Of a stretch of DNA of 64,000 nt, positions 7,239-15,893 are shown piece after piece; position 1 is the stretch's first letter; each line of letters begins with the position of its first letter. Below the pieces are notes generated by a model. It had not been told where the DNA came from. It saw only the letters and a list, made by a program, of their open reading frames with translations, and did not search any database. This DNA is from JBBROS01 sp965213855 (GTDB lineage: Bacteria; Pseudomonadota; Alphaproteobacteria; Acetobacterales; Acetobacteraceae), in contig CBDCAA010000007.1 of the NCBI GenBank assembly GCA_965213855.1, positions 186,001-250,000 of the forward strand, read 5' to 3'. The position numbers and the translations under genes were made by a program.

Positions 7239-8822
7239 ATGCGCCGCCGCACCCTGCTCGCCACCGGTCTTGCGTCCGGCATGGCCACCCTCGCCCGGCC
7301 GGCCCTGGTCCGCGCGGCCACGGCGACGACGTTGAAGTTCATCCCTTACGCCGACCTCGCCCTGCTCGACCCGGCCGTCTCGGCCTTCGTCACGCGCAAC
7401 CACGTGCTGATGGTATTCGACACGCTGTATGGCGTGGACGAGGCCGGCGCCGTGCAGCCGCAGATGGTGGAGGGCCACACCACGTCCGAGGACGGGCTGA
7501 CGTGGTCGTTGACATTGCGGCCAGGGATGACGTTCCACGACGGCAGCGCCGTGCTGGCACGGGACTGCGTCGCCAGCATCCGGCGCTGGTGGGCCGCGGA
7601 CGCCTTCGGCCAGGCGCTTGCGGCCGCGACGGAGGAGGTCTCGGCCCCCGACGACCGCACGATCCGGTTCCGGCTCAAGCACCCGTTCGCCCTGCTGCCC
7701 GATGCGCTCGCGCACCCCACGAATACGATCGCGGCGATGATGCCGGAGCGTCTGGCGAACACGCCCGCGACCGCGCGGCTGACGGAGATGGTCGGCAGCG
7801 GCCCGTTCCGCTACGTGGCCGGCGAGCGGGTGCCGGGCGCGCGCAACGTGTATGCGCGGTTCGAGGGCTATGTGCCGCGCCAGGGCACGGCGAGCTTCAC
7901 CGCCGGGCCGCGCATCGCCAATTTCGACCGGGTGGAGTGGATCACGACCCCCGACCCGGCGACCCAGGTCGCGGCGCTGGCGAATGGCGAGGTCGACTTC
8001 ATCGAGCAGCCGCTGATGGACCTTGTGCCGTCGATCCAGGCCAACCGCGCGCTGCGGGTGGAGGTGGTCGAGACGAAGGGCCTGATCGGCTTCCTGCGCT
8101 TCAACCAGATCTACCCGCCGTTCGATAATCCGGCGCTGCGCCGGGTCGTGCTGAAGGCGGTCAACCAGAAGGAGTTCATGGAGGCGGTGGTCGGCGGCAA
8201 CGCCCCGTACAGCGCGCAGTGCGGCATCTTCACGCCGGGCACGCCGCTGGCCAACGATGCCGGGATGGAGGCGCTCAGCGGCACGCACAGCCTGTCGGAC
8301 CTGAAGGCGGAGCTGAAGGCGACCGGCTATGCCGGCGAAAAGATCGTGTACCTGGAGCCGACCGACGTGCCGCGGATCAACGCGATCGCCGAGGTGGGTG
8401 CGGACATGCTGCGCAAGATCGGCATGAACATCGACGTGATCGCAACCGACTGGGGCACGACCGTGCAGCGGAGCGTCAGCCGGTCGGCGCCCGACAAGGG
8501 CGGGTGGCATATGTTCTCGGCGTTCTCCGGCGGGATCGACATGAGCACGCCGGGAACGCACCAGTTGGCGCGTGGTAACGGCGCCGGCGCCTATAATGGG
8601 TGGCCCGACCTGCCGAAGCTGGAGGCGATCCGCGACGAGTGGCTGGCCGCATCGGACTTGCCATCGCAGAAGGCGATCGCGCGGCGGTTCCAGGCGCAGG
8701 CGCTGGAAGACGTGCCCTACCTGCCATTGGGCGCCTACGCGCAGCCGGTCGCCTACCGGGCGAACCTTACCAACGTGCCGAAGGGGCTGGTGCAATTCAC
8801 GGGGATACGGCGCAGCGCGTAG
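7239..8822 (+). CDS. ABC transporter solute-binding protein, family 5 (DppA-like), Tat-exported
   Basis: A 527-residue family-5 solute-binding protein (dipeptide/oligopeptide/nickel class). The N-terminus MRRRTLLATGLASG is a twin-arginine signal ending around ALVRA. Family landmarks include QPQMVEGHTTSEDGLTWSLT, then LRPGMTFHDGS and GFLRFNQIYPPFDNPALRR. The ATG at 7239 is chosen because AGAGGAAGG lies 6-9 nt upstream and the Tat signal begins exactly there; the frame is open further upstream but without signal-like sequence. No matching permease or ATPase is adjacent; a DUF3830 gene follows. The ligand is unknown. Confidence 0.88.
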   Translation: MRRRTLLATGLASGMATLARPALVRAATATTLKFIPYADLALLDPAVSAFVTRNHVLMVFDTLYGVDEAGAVQPQMVEGHTTSEDGLTWSLTLRPGMTFHDGSAVLARDCVASIRRWWAADAFGQALAAATEEVSAPDDRTIRFRLKHPFALLPDALAHPTNTIAAMMPERLANTPATARLTEMVGSGPFRYVAGERVPGARNVYARFEGYVPRQGTASFTAGPRIANFDRVEWITTPDPATQVAALANGEVDFIEQPLMDLVPSIQANRALRVEVVETKGLIGFLRFNQIYPPFDNPALRRVVLKAVNQKEFMEAVVGGNAPYSAQCGIFTPGTPLANDAGMEALSGTHSLSDLKAELKATGYAGEKIVYLEPTDVPRINAIAEVGADMLRKIGMNIDVIATDWGTTVQRSVSRSAPDKGGWHMFSAFSGGIDMSTPGTHQLARGNGAGAYNGWPDLPKLEAIRDEWLAASDLPSQKAIARRFQAQALEDVPYLPLGAYAQPVAYRANLTNVPKGLVQFTGIRRSA

Positions 8823-8869
8823 TCTCTCTGCTAAATTTCCGCGTCATCGACCAAAAGGGGGCGCATCGC

Positions 8870-9289
8870 GTGGTGATCATCTCGGCGGGGCCGTATCGCT
8901 TCCGGGCACGGTTGGAGACGGCGCGGGCGCCGCGCACCTGCGCGCTGTTCCAGTCGCTGCTGCCGTATGCGGAGCGGATCATTCATGTGCGGTGGAGCGG
9001 CGAGGCGTGCTGGATCCCGCTCGGCACGCGGGATTTCGGGCTGCCGTACGAGGACCCGACGAGCTTTCCCGCGCCCGGCGAGGTGATCCTGTATCCCGGC
9101 AACGTGCCCGGGGCGGTGAGCGAGACGGAGGTGCTGATCGCCTACGGTCCGTGCCGGTTCGCGAGCAAGGCGGGCCAGTTGGCGGGCAATCCGCTGCTGA
9201 CGATCACGGAGGGGCTGGAGAACCTGCATGCGCTCGGGCGGATGACGCTGGAAAAGGGAGCGCAGCCGATCCGCTTCGCACCGGGGTGA
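8870..9289 (+). CDS. DUF3830 family protein (cyclophilin-like fold)
   Basis: About 139 residues matching the DUF3830 pattern: RFRARLETARAPRTCALFQS, then EACWIPLG, EVILYPGN and ETEVLIAYGPCRFASKAGQL. The family is predicted to have a cyclophilin-like beta barrel and often sits beside ABC importers and amidohydrolases; its function is unknown. GTG 8870 is the likely start, with AAAAGGGGG about 7 nt upstream (GTG 8873 is an alternative). It begins 47 bp after the SBP gene and is probably cotranscribed with it, suggesting a role with the same solute. Confidence 0.75.
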   Translation: MVIISAGPYRFRARLETARAPRTCALFQSLLPYAERIIHVRWSGEACWIPLGTRDFGLPYEDPTSFPAPGEVILYPGNVPGAVSETEVLIAYGPCRFASKAGQLAGNPLLTITEGLENLHALGRMTLEKGAQPIRFAPG

Positions 9290-9340
9290 ACTTTCGGGGC
9301 GACCGGCGCTTTGCCTCTGTGCCACCGCCGGAGACGATCG

Positions 9341-9631
9341 ATGCACCGAGTTACGCGAGACGTTCTGATGTTCGCCGCCGTCCTGGCCGGTTGGTCCGCT
9401 GCGGCCCCGTCGGCGTCGGCGCAGACGAATGGCGGCATCGTCGCCGGCCGGCATACGGAGCCGTCGCCGAGCCAGGTGTTGCCGCGCGAACGGCAGGCCG
9501 GGGTCGCACCCTCCAAGGGGCAGGCGGACCAGAACCAATCGACGGTGGACCAGTTGGGCAAGGAGCTGCTCGACAAGGAGCAAACCGATCCGCCGACGAA
9601 GGGAAGCGTGCCGCCGGTCCAGCCGCGTTGA
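9341..9631 (+). CDS. Small secreted hypothetical protein
   Basis: A 96-residue protein with a signal peptide (MHRVTRDVLMFAAVLAGWSA, cleavage probably after SASA) and a short, polar, Gln/Pro-rich mature part with no cysteine or recognisable domain. The ATG at 9341 is preceded by GGAGACGATCG. I recognise no family. The mature chain is probably disordered. It might be cotranscribed with the DUF3830 gene (51 bp gap). Confidence 0.6.
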   Translation: MHRVTRDVLMFAAVLAGWSAAAPSASAQTNGGIVAGRHTEPSPSQVLPRERQAGVAPSKGQADQNQSTVDQLGKELLDKEQTDPPTKGSVPPVQPR

Positions 9632-9749
9632 ATCGGCGCCGGAGACGGGCGAAGGCTGTCCGGTTCCGGCTGCTTCGACGGGATGTCGAAAAACTCGCGA
9701 CGTGGCCCCAATCCGAGCGATCGTCGCCGCCCCTGCGTGGGTCCCCGGG

Positions 9750-12239
9750 TCAGCCGACGTAGTTGGCGGGCGCCAGGGCGGCGAAGTGCTGGGTGCCGGC
9801 GGAAAACAGGCTTGCCGACGCGTTCGGGACCGGCTGGTTGTCGAGCGTGATCGAGTTCACGTAGAGGTTCCGGTCGGTCGACGGCGTCCCGGCATAGGCG
9901 TCGTTGAGGAAGGTGACCGCGATGTCGTGCGCCGAGAAGCTTTCCGGGATGCCGGAGATGGTGATCGATTGCGACTGGCCGGCCGCATGGCTGGCGGTCG
10001 CGGTATACGTGCCGCCATACTGCTTGCCATCGACGGCCACGGTGAACTGGGCGTCGCCGAGATAGGCGTCCTCGGAGACGGCAATCACGGCCGTGCTCGC
10101 GAGCGCCGTCCCGGAGGTAACGACGAAGCTGTCGGTGCTGTTGGTGAAAAGCGTGGCGGCCGCCCCTGGCAGGGCCGCTCCGTTATAGCTGGCGCCGGTC
10201 ACGTACAGGTTGCGGTCCGTGCTGGCGCTGCCGCCATAGGCGTCGTTGATGAAGCTGATCCCGACCGTATGCGACCCGTTCGACAGGGCGCCCGCGACCG
10301 TGACCGCCTGGGATTGTCCGGCTGCATGGGACGCGGTCGCGGTGTAGGTGCCGCCGACCTGCTTGCCGTCGATCAGGACGTCGAACTGGGCGTCACCCTG
10401 GTAGGCGTCTTCGGCGACGTCGACCACCAACCCGGCGGCGATGGGCGCGGGCGAGGCCACGGCTGCGCCGACGGAGACGGCGAAGGAGTCGGTGGAGGGC
10501 CCGAGCAGAGCTTGCGTGGCGCCCGCCACGGTCGCGCCGTTGTAGCTGGCCGCGTCGACATACAGGTTCCGGTCCAGCGAGGCGGATCCGCCATAGTCGT
10601 CGTTGGTGAAGGTGACAGCGACCTTGTGGGTGCCGGAGGAGAGCGTGGTCGCGACCGTGAACGCCTCCGTCTGACCGGCCGAATGCAGGGACTTGGCGGT
10701 GAACACGCCGCCCTCCTGCACGCCGTCGACGCTCACGGTGAACTGCGCGTCGCCGAGGTAGGCGTCTTCGGAGAGGTCGATGACCAAGCCGGTCCCGGCA
10801 GCGCCATCGGCGATGGCGAGCGCGGCCGGCGCTTGGATCAGGCCGGCGCCGACGTTCGCGGCGCCGCCCATCGGGTCGGCCGACTTGGCGAGGTCGGCGC
10901 TGACCTGCGCGGGGGTCGAGCCCGGGTCGGCTTGCAGGATCAGCGACGCCGTGGCCGCGGCCACGGGCGCCGAGGCGGACGTGCCGTAGAACGAGGAGAA
11001 ACCGCTCACGCTGGTCGACGAGCCATCGGCCGCGGTGTAGTCGACCTTGCCGGTATAGACCGGCGACGCGAGCACGTTGCCGTTGGCATCCATCAGCAGC
11101 TCGCCCGGGCCGGTGCTGGAATAGGTCTCGACGGCGGGCTGGCTCTTGCCCTGCGATGGCGTGGCGTAGGCCGGGTCGGCGCCGACGGTGTTGACGTCGG
11201 CCAGGACGGCGTGGCCGTAGACGTTGCCGCCGCCGACGTCGGCGTTCGGGTCGCTGATGGCGTCGTCGTAGAAATTGTCGACGAACTGGTATCGGAAGAT
11301 GTTGGGCGCCGAGCCGCCATTGAGGACGATGGCGATCTTGTAGCTGCCGGCGGCGAGGCTGCCGATCCCGATATACTGGACCGGGTCGCCGCCGATGGCG
11401 TTGCCCGTGCTCGAGGCGACGAGCTGGTTGCTGCTGTTGTAGAGATAGAGTGCGAGGCTGTCCTGGGCGCCCTGCCCGCTCGGCCCACCGGAGCCGGCCG
11501 AGCGGAACGGCGTCTCCCACTGCAGGTCGATCGCGAGCGTGCCGGTGTTGAGGTGGGTGAAGCTCTCGAGCGTGGTGCCGCCGCCGAAGTTCTCGGCCGT
11601 CACGGCGGTGGTGGTCCCGGGGAGGACGGTCGAGATGCCGTTGAAGGTGGCCTGGTAGTAAGTGCCGCCGTTGTTGCCGGCTGAGGTGAAGTAGTTGCCG
11701 CCCGCCGCGACGAACGACTCGATCGCGTTCTCGAGCACGTCGCCGGTCTGGAAGAAGGGCTCGCCGGCGAAGCTCACGTCGTCGACGATGACGGTGCAGC
11801 CGGCGTTCTGGAGGGCGGTGACGGCGGAGGCAAAGCTGTTGAGGGTGGTGCCGACGTCGTCGAAGACGATCTGCGCCCCGGGCGCGGTTTCGTAGACCAG
11901 CTCGGCGATGGCCCGGCCCTCATCCGTGCCGCTCTGGTCGCCCAGGACGGTCACGTTCGGCAGGAAGCCGGCAGCCTGGTCGGCCGCGGCGCCGCCATTG
12001 GCGTTGAAGCTGTCGGAGATGATGCCGATCTTCTCGCCGGCGCCGGTCACGCCATAGGTGCTGCGGGCGGCTGCGCCGGCCACGGCGGCGTCAGCCGCAT
12101 CGTTCGGTGCGGGCCCGGCAGCCGCGGTCGCGGATACGTCGGTCACGACCAGCGGGATCGCGTCGGACACGGCCCCGATCCCGGCCATGGCGGCACTCTC
12201 GGCGGCATTCCGCGATTGCGAGACCGTATTGTCTTCCAT
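9750..12239 (-). CDS. Subtilase/sedolisin-like serine peptidase with three CBM60-like modules
   Basis: An 829-residue protein. Residues 60-475 form a subtilase-like domain: KIGIISDSFN with D76, SAGNNGG with oxyanion Asn189, and GTSASAPVA with nucleophile Ser421. Where subtilisins carry the catalytic His motif, this protein has GTDEGRAIAELV (104-115), so Asp106/Glu107 replace His, as in the Ser-Glu-Asp logic of sedolisins. An insert at about 200-330 resembles a P/jelly-roll domain. Three tandem repeats of about 100 residues (485-588, 603-708, 717-826) share SEDAYLGDAQFTV...DGKQ...ASHAAGQSQ...DRNLYV, the CBM60-type calcium-dependent carbohydrate-binding pattern. No N-terminal signal peptide is visible, so export could be by a type I system. 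ATG 12239 is preferred over an in-frame GTG at 12272. Confidence 0.82.
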   Translation of the reverse strand: MEDNTVSQSRNAAESAAMAGIGAVSDAIPLVVTDVSATAAAGPAPNDAADAAVAGAAARSTYGVTGAGEKIGIISDSFNANGGAAADQAAGFLPNVTVLGDQSGTDEGRAIAELVYETAPGAQIVFDDVGTTLNSFASAVTALQNAGCTVIVDDVSFAGEPFFQTGDVLENAIESFVAAGGNYFTSAGNNGGTYYQATFNGISTVLPGTTTAVTAENFGGGTTLESFTHLNTGTLAIDLQWETPFRSAGSGGPSGQGAQDSLALYLYNSSNQLVASSTGNAIGGDPVQYIGIGSLAAGSYKIAIVLNGGSAPNIFRYQFVDNFYDDAISDPNADVGGGNVYGHAVLADVNTVGADPAYATPSQGKSQPAVETYSSTGPGELLMDANGNVLASPVYTGKVDYTAADGSSTSVSGFSSFYGTSASAPVAAATASLILQADPGSTPAQVSADLAKSADPMGGAANVGAGLIQAPAALAIADGAAGTGLVIDLSEDAYLGDAQFTVSVDGVQEGGVFTAKSLHSAGQTEAFTVATTLSSGTHKVAVTFTNDDYGGSASLDRNLYVDAASYNGATVAGATQALLGPSTDSFAVSVGAAVASPAPIAAGLVVDVAEDAYQGDAQFDVLIDGKQVGGTYTATASHAAGQSQAVTVAGALSNGSHTVGISFINDAYGGSASTDRNLYVTGASYNGAALPGAAATLFTNSTDSFVVTSGTALASTAVIAVSEDAYLGDAQFTVAVDGKQYGGTYTATASHAAGQSQSITISGIPESFSAHDIAVTFLNDAYAGTPSTDRNLYVNSITLDNQPVPNASASLFSAGTQHFAALAPANYVG

Positions 12240-12452
12240 GGGGCCACCGGACGTTTTGGCGGTCGGTATCACAGCTGTCCGTGATAGGAAACACGACGAG
12301 GTGACAAGTTTTGTTCGCCAGCGTCAGACCGCGCCGAACCGCTCGTGCGCGTCAGGCTTGGCCGCTGCAGCCAGCAACCCGGGCCGATCGCCGGGCGTAT
12401 TCCCGCTTCCCAGCATTCGCCCGAACATCGCGGACGGGACAGTCCCTGCCTG

Positions 12453-13454
12453 TCAGCCTCCCGCCGCGACCTTGCGTTCGATGCTGTCCCAGATGGCCAC
12501 GCTGAGGTCGACGCCGTCGAAGCGGGCGAGTTCCTGCAGGCCGGTGGGCGAGGTGACGTTGATCTCGGTCAAGTAGTCGCCGATGACGTCGATGCCGACG
12601 AATAGGAGGCCGTGGTCGCGCAGATGCGGGCCGATACGGGCGCAGATCTCGCGCTCCCGCGAAGTCAGCCCCGTCTTTTCCGGACGGCCGCCGACATGCA
12701 TGTTGCTGCGCGCCTCGCCCGCCGCCGGGACGCGGTTGATGGCGCCGAGCGCTTCGCCGTCGACGAGGATGATGCGCTTGTCGCCGGCGCGCACGGCGGG
12801 TTCGTAGCGCTGGACCATGAGCGGCTCACGCGAGCGGGCGAAGTGCATTTCGAGCAGGGAGGCGAGGTTCTCGTCGTCGGGCTTGATGCGGAACACGCCG
12901 GCGCCGCCGTTGCCGAACAGCGGCTTGACAATGATGTCCTGGTACTGGGCGCGGAAGGCGCGGATCGCCTCCGGCTCCCAGGTGATGAGCGTCGGCGGCA
13001 TCAGGTCGGGGTAGTGCGTGACCAGCAGCTTCTCGGGGGCGTCGCGGACCCATTTCGGATCGTTGACGACGAGCGTGTGCGGGTGGATGTGCTCCAGCAT
13101 GTGGGTGGCCGTGATGTAGGCCATGTCGAACGGCGGGTCCTGCCGCATGAGCACGACGTCCATGCTGCCGAGGTCGATGCGCTCGGCCGGGCCGAAGGTG
13201 TAGTGGTCGCCGGCGACGCGCTGGACGGTGACGGGGCGGACGGTCGCCATCAGGCGCTCGGTGCGGCGGCCGCCACCGGGGCGTTCGCGGCCTTCGTGCA
13301 GTGACATGTGGCGCACGTCGTAGTGCACCATGGCGTGGCCGCGGCGCTGGGCTTCCAGCATCAAGGCGAAGGTGCTGTCGCCGTCGATACTGACGGTCTC
13401 GATCGGGTCCATCTGGACGGCGACCTTCAAGGGACGGGACGGAGTGGCGGTCAT
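12453..13454 (-). CDS. gshB: Glutathione synthetase
   Basis: A 333-residue ATP-grasp ligase that joins gamma-glutamylcysteine and glycine. It has the GshB N-terminal domain (VAVQMDPIETVSIDGDSTFA), the MRQDPPFDMAYITATHMLE region, the ATP-grasp lysine segment IIVKPLFGNGGAGVFRI and the terminal metal-binding INVTSPTGLQELARFD. Length matches the family (about 315-335). The start is ATG 13454, preceded by AGAGG; the frame continues upstream into an unrelated gene and is not part of it. Cytosolic. The gene stands alone; gshA is not in the window. Confidence 0.95.
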   Translation of the reverse strand: MTATPSRPLKVAVQMDPIETVSIDGDSTFALMLEAQRRGHAMVHYDVRHMSLHEGRERPGGGRRTERLMATVRPVTVQRVAGDHYTFGPAERIDLGSMDVVLMRQDPPFDMAYITATHMLEHIHPHTLVVNDPKWVRDAPEKLLVTHYPDLMPPTLITWEPEAIRAFRAQYQDIIVKPLFGNGGAGVFRIKPDDENLASLLEMHFARSREPLMVQRYEPAVRAGDKRIILVDGEALGAINRVPAAGEARSNMHVGGRPEKTGLTSREREICARIGPHLRDHGLLFVGIDVIGDYLTEINVTSPTGLQELARFDGVDLSVAIWDSIERKVAAGG

Positions 13455-13500
13455 CGAGGCCTCTGCTGGACGAAGGGCGCGGTGGCGGATCGGTAACAGG

Positions 13501-14463
13501 CTAGCCGCGGCCAAGCCAGCGGGCGAGCCAGCCGGGCCGCGCCGGAGCGGGCGCCGTCGGCGGGACGGGTTCGGCCGGTTTGGCCCGTGCGACCCAGATG
13601 CTGGCCCAGCTCGGATCGGCGTAGGCGTGCTTGGTGCCGGTCCAGCCGGTGTGGGCCAGGGCGCTTTCGAAATAGCTTTCGCGGAAGCCGAGTTCGAGCC
13701 AGCCGAAGTTGCGCATCGCCCAAAGCGCCTCGCCGTCGACGCGGACGCCCCAGGGGATCGGGTAGTCGGCGATGATCGGTTCGGCTGCGAACACGGCCGG
13801 GGCTCCGGGGCGCAGCGCCGTGTGCAGCGCGCGGAGCAGACGCAGGTGGTCATCGCAGTGGTGGAAGCACTCGAAGAAGATGGCGGCGTCGTATGGTTCG
13901 GTGACCGTTTCGGCCCAGAAGAAGTCGGCCTCGATGACGTCGAGGGAAACGCCGTCCTCGGCCGCCTGGTCGCGCAGGGCGTGGCAGAAGTTCGGCTCGA
14001 TCTCGACCGCCGTGACCTGGTAGCCGAGGCCGGCCAGGGCGAGGGTGGTGTTGCCCCAGCCGGGCCCGAACTCGACGATGCGGGCGCCGGGCGGCAGGCC
14101 GAGGGTGCGGAGCAGGAAGCCGATCGCCTGCAGGTGCTGCCCGGCCGTCGCCGTGCTGCCGACGTAGTAGGGGAACGGACGGCCGCGATAGGCTGCCGGG
14201 TCGAACAGGGTGCGCTCGTTGGCCAGGGTGTAGGGGCGGCCGGTCACGCGGCGGTAGAGGTCCAGCTGGAAGTCGCGGTAGCCGGGGGCGAGCGGGTCGG
14301 GCGGAAGCTGGGCGGAGAAGTCCAGCTGGAAGGTGCCGAACAGCCGGCGCATGGCGTCGTCGGACACGCGCAACGCGGCGTTGCATTCCTCGACCTTGGC
14401 TTCGAGCTGTTCGAGGGTCGTGATGACCTGCACAGGGTACCCCCGGTCGTGGCGCGCGACCAT
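13501..14463 (-). CDS. Class I SAM-dependent methyltransferase
   Basis: About 320 residues. After an N-terminal helical region of about 95 residues comes a Rossmann methyltransferase core: IVEFGPGWGNTTLALAGLGY (motif I), an acidic residue at the end of the second strand (TAVEIEP), and AAIFFECFHHCDDHLRLLRA (motif IV region). Proteins of this type occur in polysaccharide and glycan gene sets; the acceptor is unknown. ATG 14463 has only a weak ribosome-binding site; GTG 14433, with GGGGG upstream, is an alternative (310 residues). It lies head-to-head, 49 bp away, with a shorter paralogue at 14513 that shares the RPFP...G core. Confidence 0.75.
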   Translation of the reverse strand: MVARHDRGYPVQVITTLEQLEAKVEECNAALRVSDDAMRRLFGTFQLDFSAQLPPDPLAPGYRDFQLDLYRRVTGRPYTLANERTLFDPAAYRGRPFPYYVGSTATAGQHLQAIGFLLRTLGLPPGARIVEFGPGWGNTTLALAGLGYQVTAVEIEPNFCHALRDQAAEDGVSLDVIEADFFWAETVTEPYDAAIFFECFHHCDDHLRLLRALHTALRPGAPAVFAAEPIIADYPIPWGVRVDGEALWAMRNFGWLELGFRESYFESALAHTGWTGTKHAYADPSWASIWVARAKPAEPVPPTAPAPARPGWLARWLGRG

Positions 14464-14512
14464 AGGGTGGCCGGCGGGTGTTGGCGAGGCGAGGCGCGGC
14501 GTAGGGTGCGGG

Positions 14513-15400
14513 ATGCCATCCACCGATCCCGCGCTCCGCCGCCCGTTTCCGCTGCTGTGGGGTGATGCGGCCGCCGCAGGGCGGGCGCTTGGCGCGCTGG
14601 GGTTCCGGCTGCAGGAAATCCGGCTGGCGGCCGGCGCCCGCGTCGTCGTGTTCGGCCCGGGAGACGGCAACCTGGCCATCGCGCTCGCCCGGCTTGGCTT
14701 CGGCGTCGTCGCGATCGATCCCGACCCGGCGGTGCGCGCCTTCGTCGCGGGCCAGGGGACCCGTCGCGGCGTGCGGATCGAGGCGGTGGAGGCGCATGCG
14801 GGTCCGTTCGACGCCGCGGTGATCGAAACGGGCGACCTCGGTCCGCTGCTGGGAGGGCTGCACCGGCTGGTGCCCGACGGGTCGGTCTATCTTGCACGGG
14901 ATGCCGAAGCGGCGGACCCCTCGCGGGACGCGCTGCTGCAGGCGGGATGGCTGGGGCGCCGGCGCTGCTCGGCCGACCTGCCCTGGGCGCCGGTGTGGGA
15001 GCTGTCACGCTGGCCTAGGCCGGTGCAGGCGTTCCCGGCCGGGGATGGACGGCTTGGCAGCTTCGTCGGCATCACGTCGCCGGAGGCGGAGGGGGCAGTG
15101 ATCCGGCTGGCGGGCGGGGCCGCCGGATGCGGCGTGTTCGGGCCGCACGTGCCGCTGGCGCCCGGCCGCTATCGAGGACTGTATCGGTTTGCCGGGCCAG
15201 TCTCGGCGGGGCTGACGATCGATGCGTGCATGGATCGCGGGGTGACGGTGCTGGCGCAGGCGCCCGTCCCGGCGGGTGCGGCGGAGGCCGGGATCGAGTT
15301 CCTGGTGCCGGGGTTCGCCGACGAGATCGAGGTGCGCCTGTTCGCCGAGGCGGGCGTGACAGCAAACGTGACGGGTCTGACGCTGGCCATGCTGGGCTGA
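14513..15400 (+). CDS. SAM methyltransferase-like protein with extra C-terminal beta domain
   Basis: A 295-residue protein. Residues 8-150 align by eye with the core of the divergent neighbour: RRPFPLLWG, GARVVVFGPGDGNLAIALARLG (motif I) and GFGVVAIDPDP, and a final LPWAPVWELSR resembles the neighbour's PSWASIWVARA. It lacks the roughly 95-residue N-terminal region, and the HH-rich active segment is replaced by VIETGDLGPLLGG. From about residue 165 it carries an additional domain with the look of a beta sandwich (YRGLYRFAGPVSAGLTIDAC) not present in the paralogue. SAM binding is likely; catalytic activity is uncertain. The start is ATG 14513. Confidence 0.65.
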   Translation: MPSTDPALRRPFPLLWGDAAAAGRALGALGFRLQEIRLAAGARVVVFGPGDGNLAIALARLGFGVVAIDPDPAVRAFVAGQGTRRGVRIEAVEAHAGPFDAAVIETGDLGPLLGGLHRLVPDGSVYLARDAEAADPSRDALLQAGWLGRRRCSADLPWAPVWELSRWPRPVQAFPAGDGRLGSFVGITSPEAEGAVIRLAGGAAGCGVFGPHVPLAPGRYRGLYRFAGPVSAGLTIDACMDRGVTVLAQAPVPAGAAEAGIEFLVPGFADEIEVRLFAEAGVTANVTGLTLAMLG

Positions 15401-15455
15401 ACGCCGCGGATTTGCCCACTGGACGGCCTGGCGCCTTCGCAGTCACGATCCCGTC

Positions 15456-15758
15456 ATGTCCTTGCTCGAACGGATCGCCTACGGGTTCCTGCTCGGCGTG
15501 TCGCGGCTGCTCGACCCGGTAATGATCGTGTTCGACCGGGTCACGCATATGCTGCAGGCGCAACTCGCTGCTCTGCGGGTGCCGCTCTCGTGGCAGCCGG
15601 CGCTGCTGGGCGCGTTGTGGGTGGTGCCGCTGGTGCTGGTGTTGCGCCTGCTCGGAGGTTGGCTGCGGATCGGGTCGGTGGTGCTGATCGCGGTGTTGGC
15701 GGCGAAGGCGTATGGCCTGCTGCCCCAGTGGCAGGCGGGGTTGCGCATAGGCCGCTGA
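15456..15758 (+). CDS. Small membrane protein, hypothetical
   Basis: A 100-residue protein with an amphipathic N-terminus and one clear, probably hairpin-like, membrane region at about 48-88 (ALLGALWVVPLVLVLRLLGG, then IGSVVLIAVLAAKAYG). No family is recognised. The gene is 55 bp after the methyltransferase-like gene on the same strand and may be cotranscribed. It ends before a strong inverted repeat that probably terminates both this gene and the convergent one. Confidence 0.55.
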   Translation: MSLLERIAYGFLLGVSRLLDPVMIVFDRVTHMLQAQLAALRVPLSWQPALLGALWVVPLVLVLRLLGGWLRIGSVVLIAVLAAKAYGLLPQWQAGLRIGR

Positions 15759-15850
15759 CGGGACCGGGCCCGACAGCGGCCTGGAGCATGATCCGACCAG
15801 TCGTGGTCACACCCGTCGAATGACAATGCTCGCATCACTGGAAAGCTGGG

Positions 15851-15882
15851 GCCCAATCCGATCCACTTCGATCGGATTGGGC
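15851..15882. terminator. Inverted repeat between convergent genes, probable bidirectional terminator
   Basis: Perfect 13-bp arms (15851-15863 and 15870-15882, arm GCCCAATCCGATC) flank a 6-base loop. It lies between the ends of the small membrane protein gene (15758, +) and the GGT fusion gene (15894, -). No long T-run follows on either strand, so the terminator call rests on position and stem strength. Confidence 0.55.
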
Positions 15883-15893
15883 TCCAGGTGTGA

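Noticed and set aside
15782..15845. Short dyad (GACCAGTCGTGGTC) considered as an operator
   Set aside because: Arms are only 5 bp, the sequence lies between convergent genes, and nothing supports a binding site.
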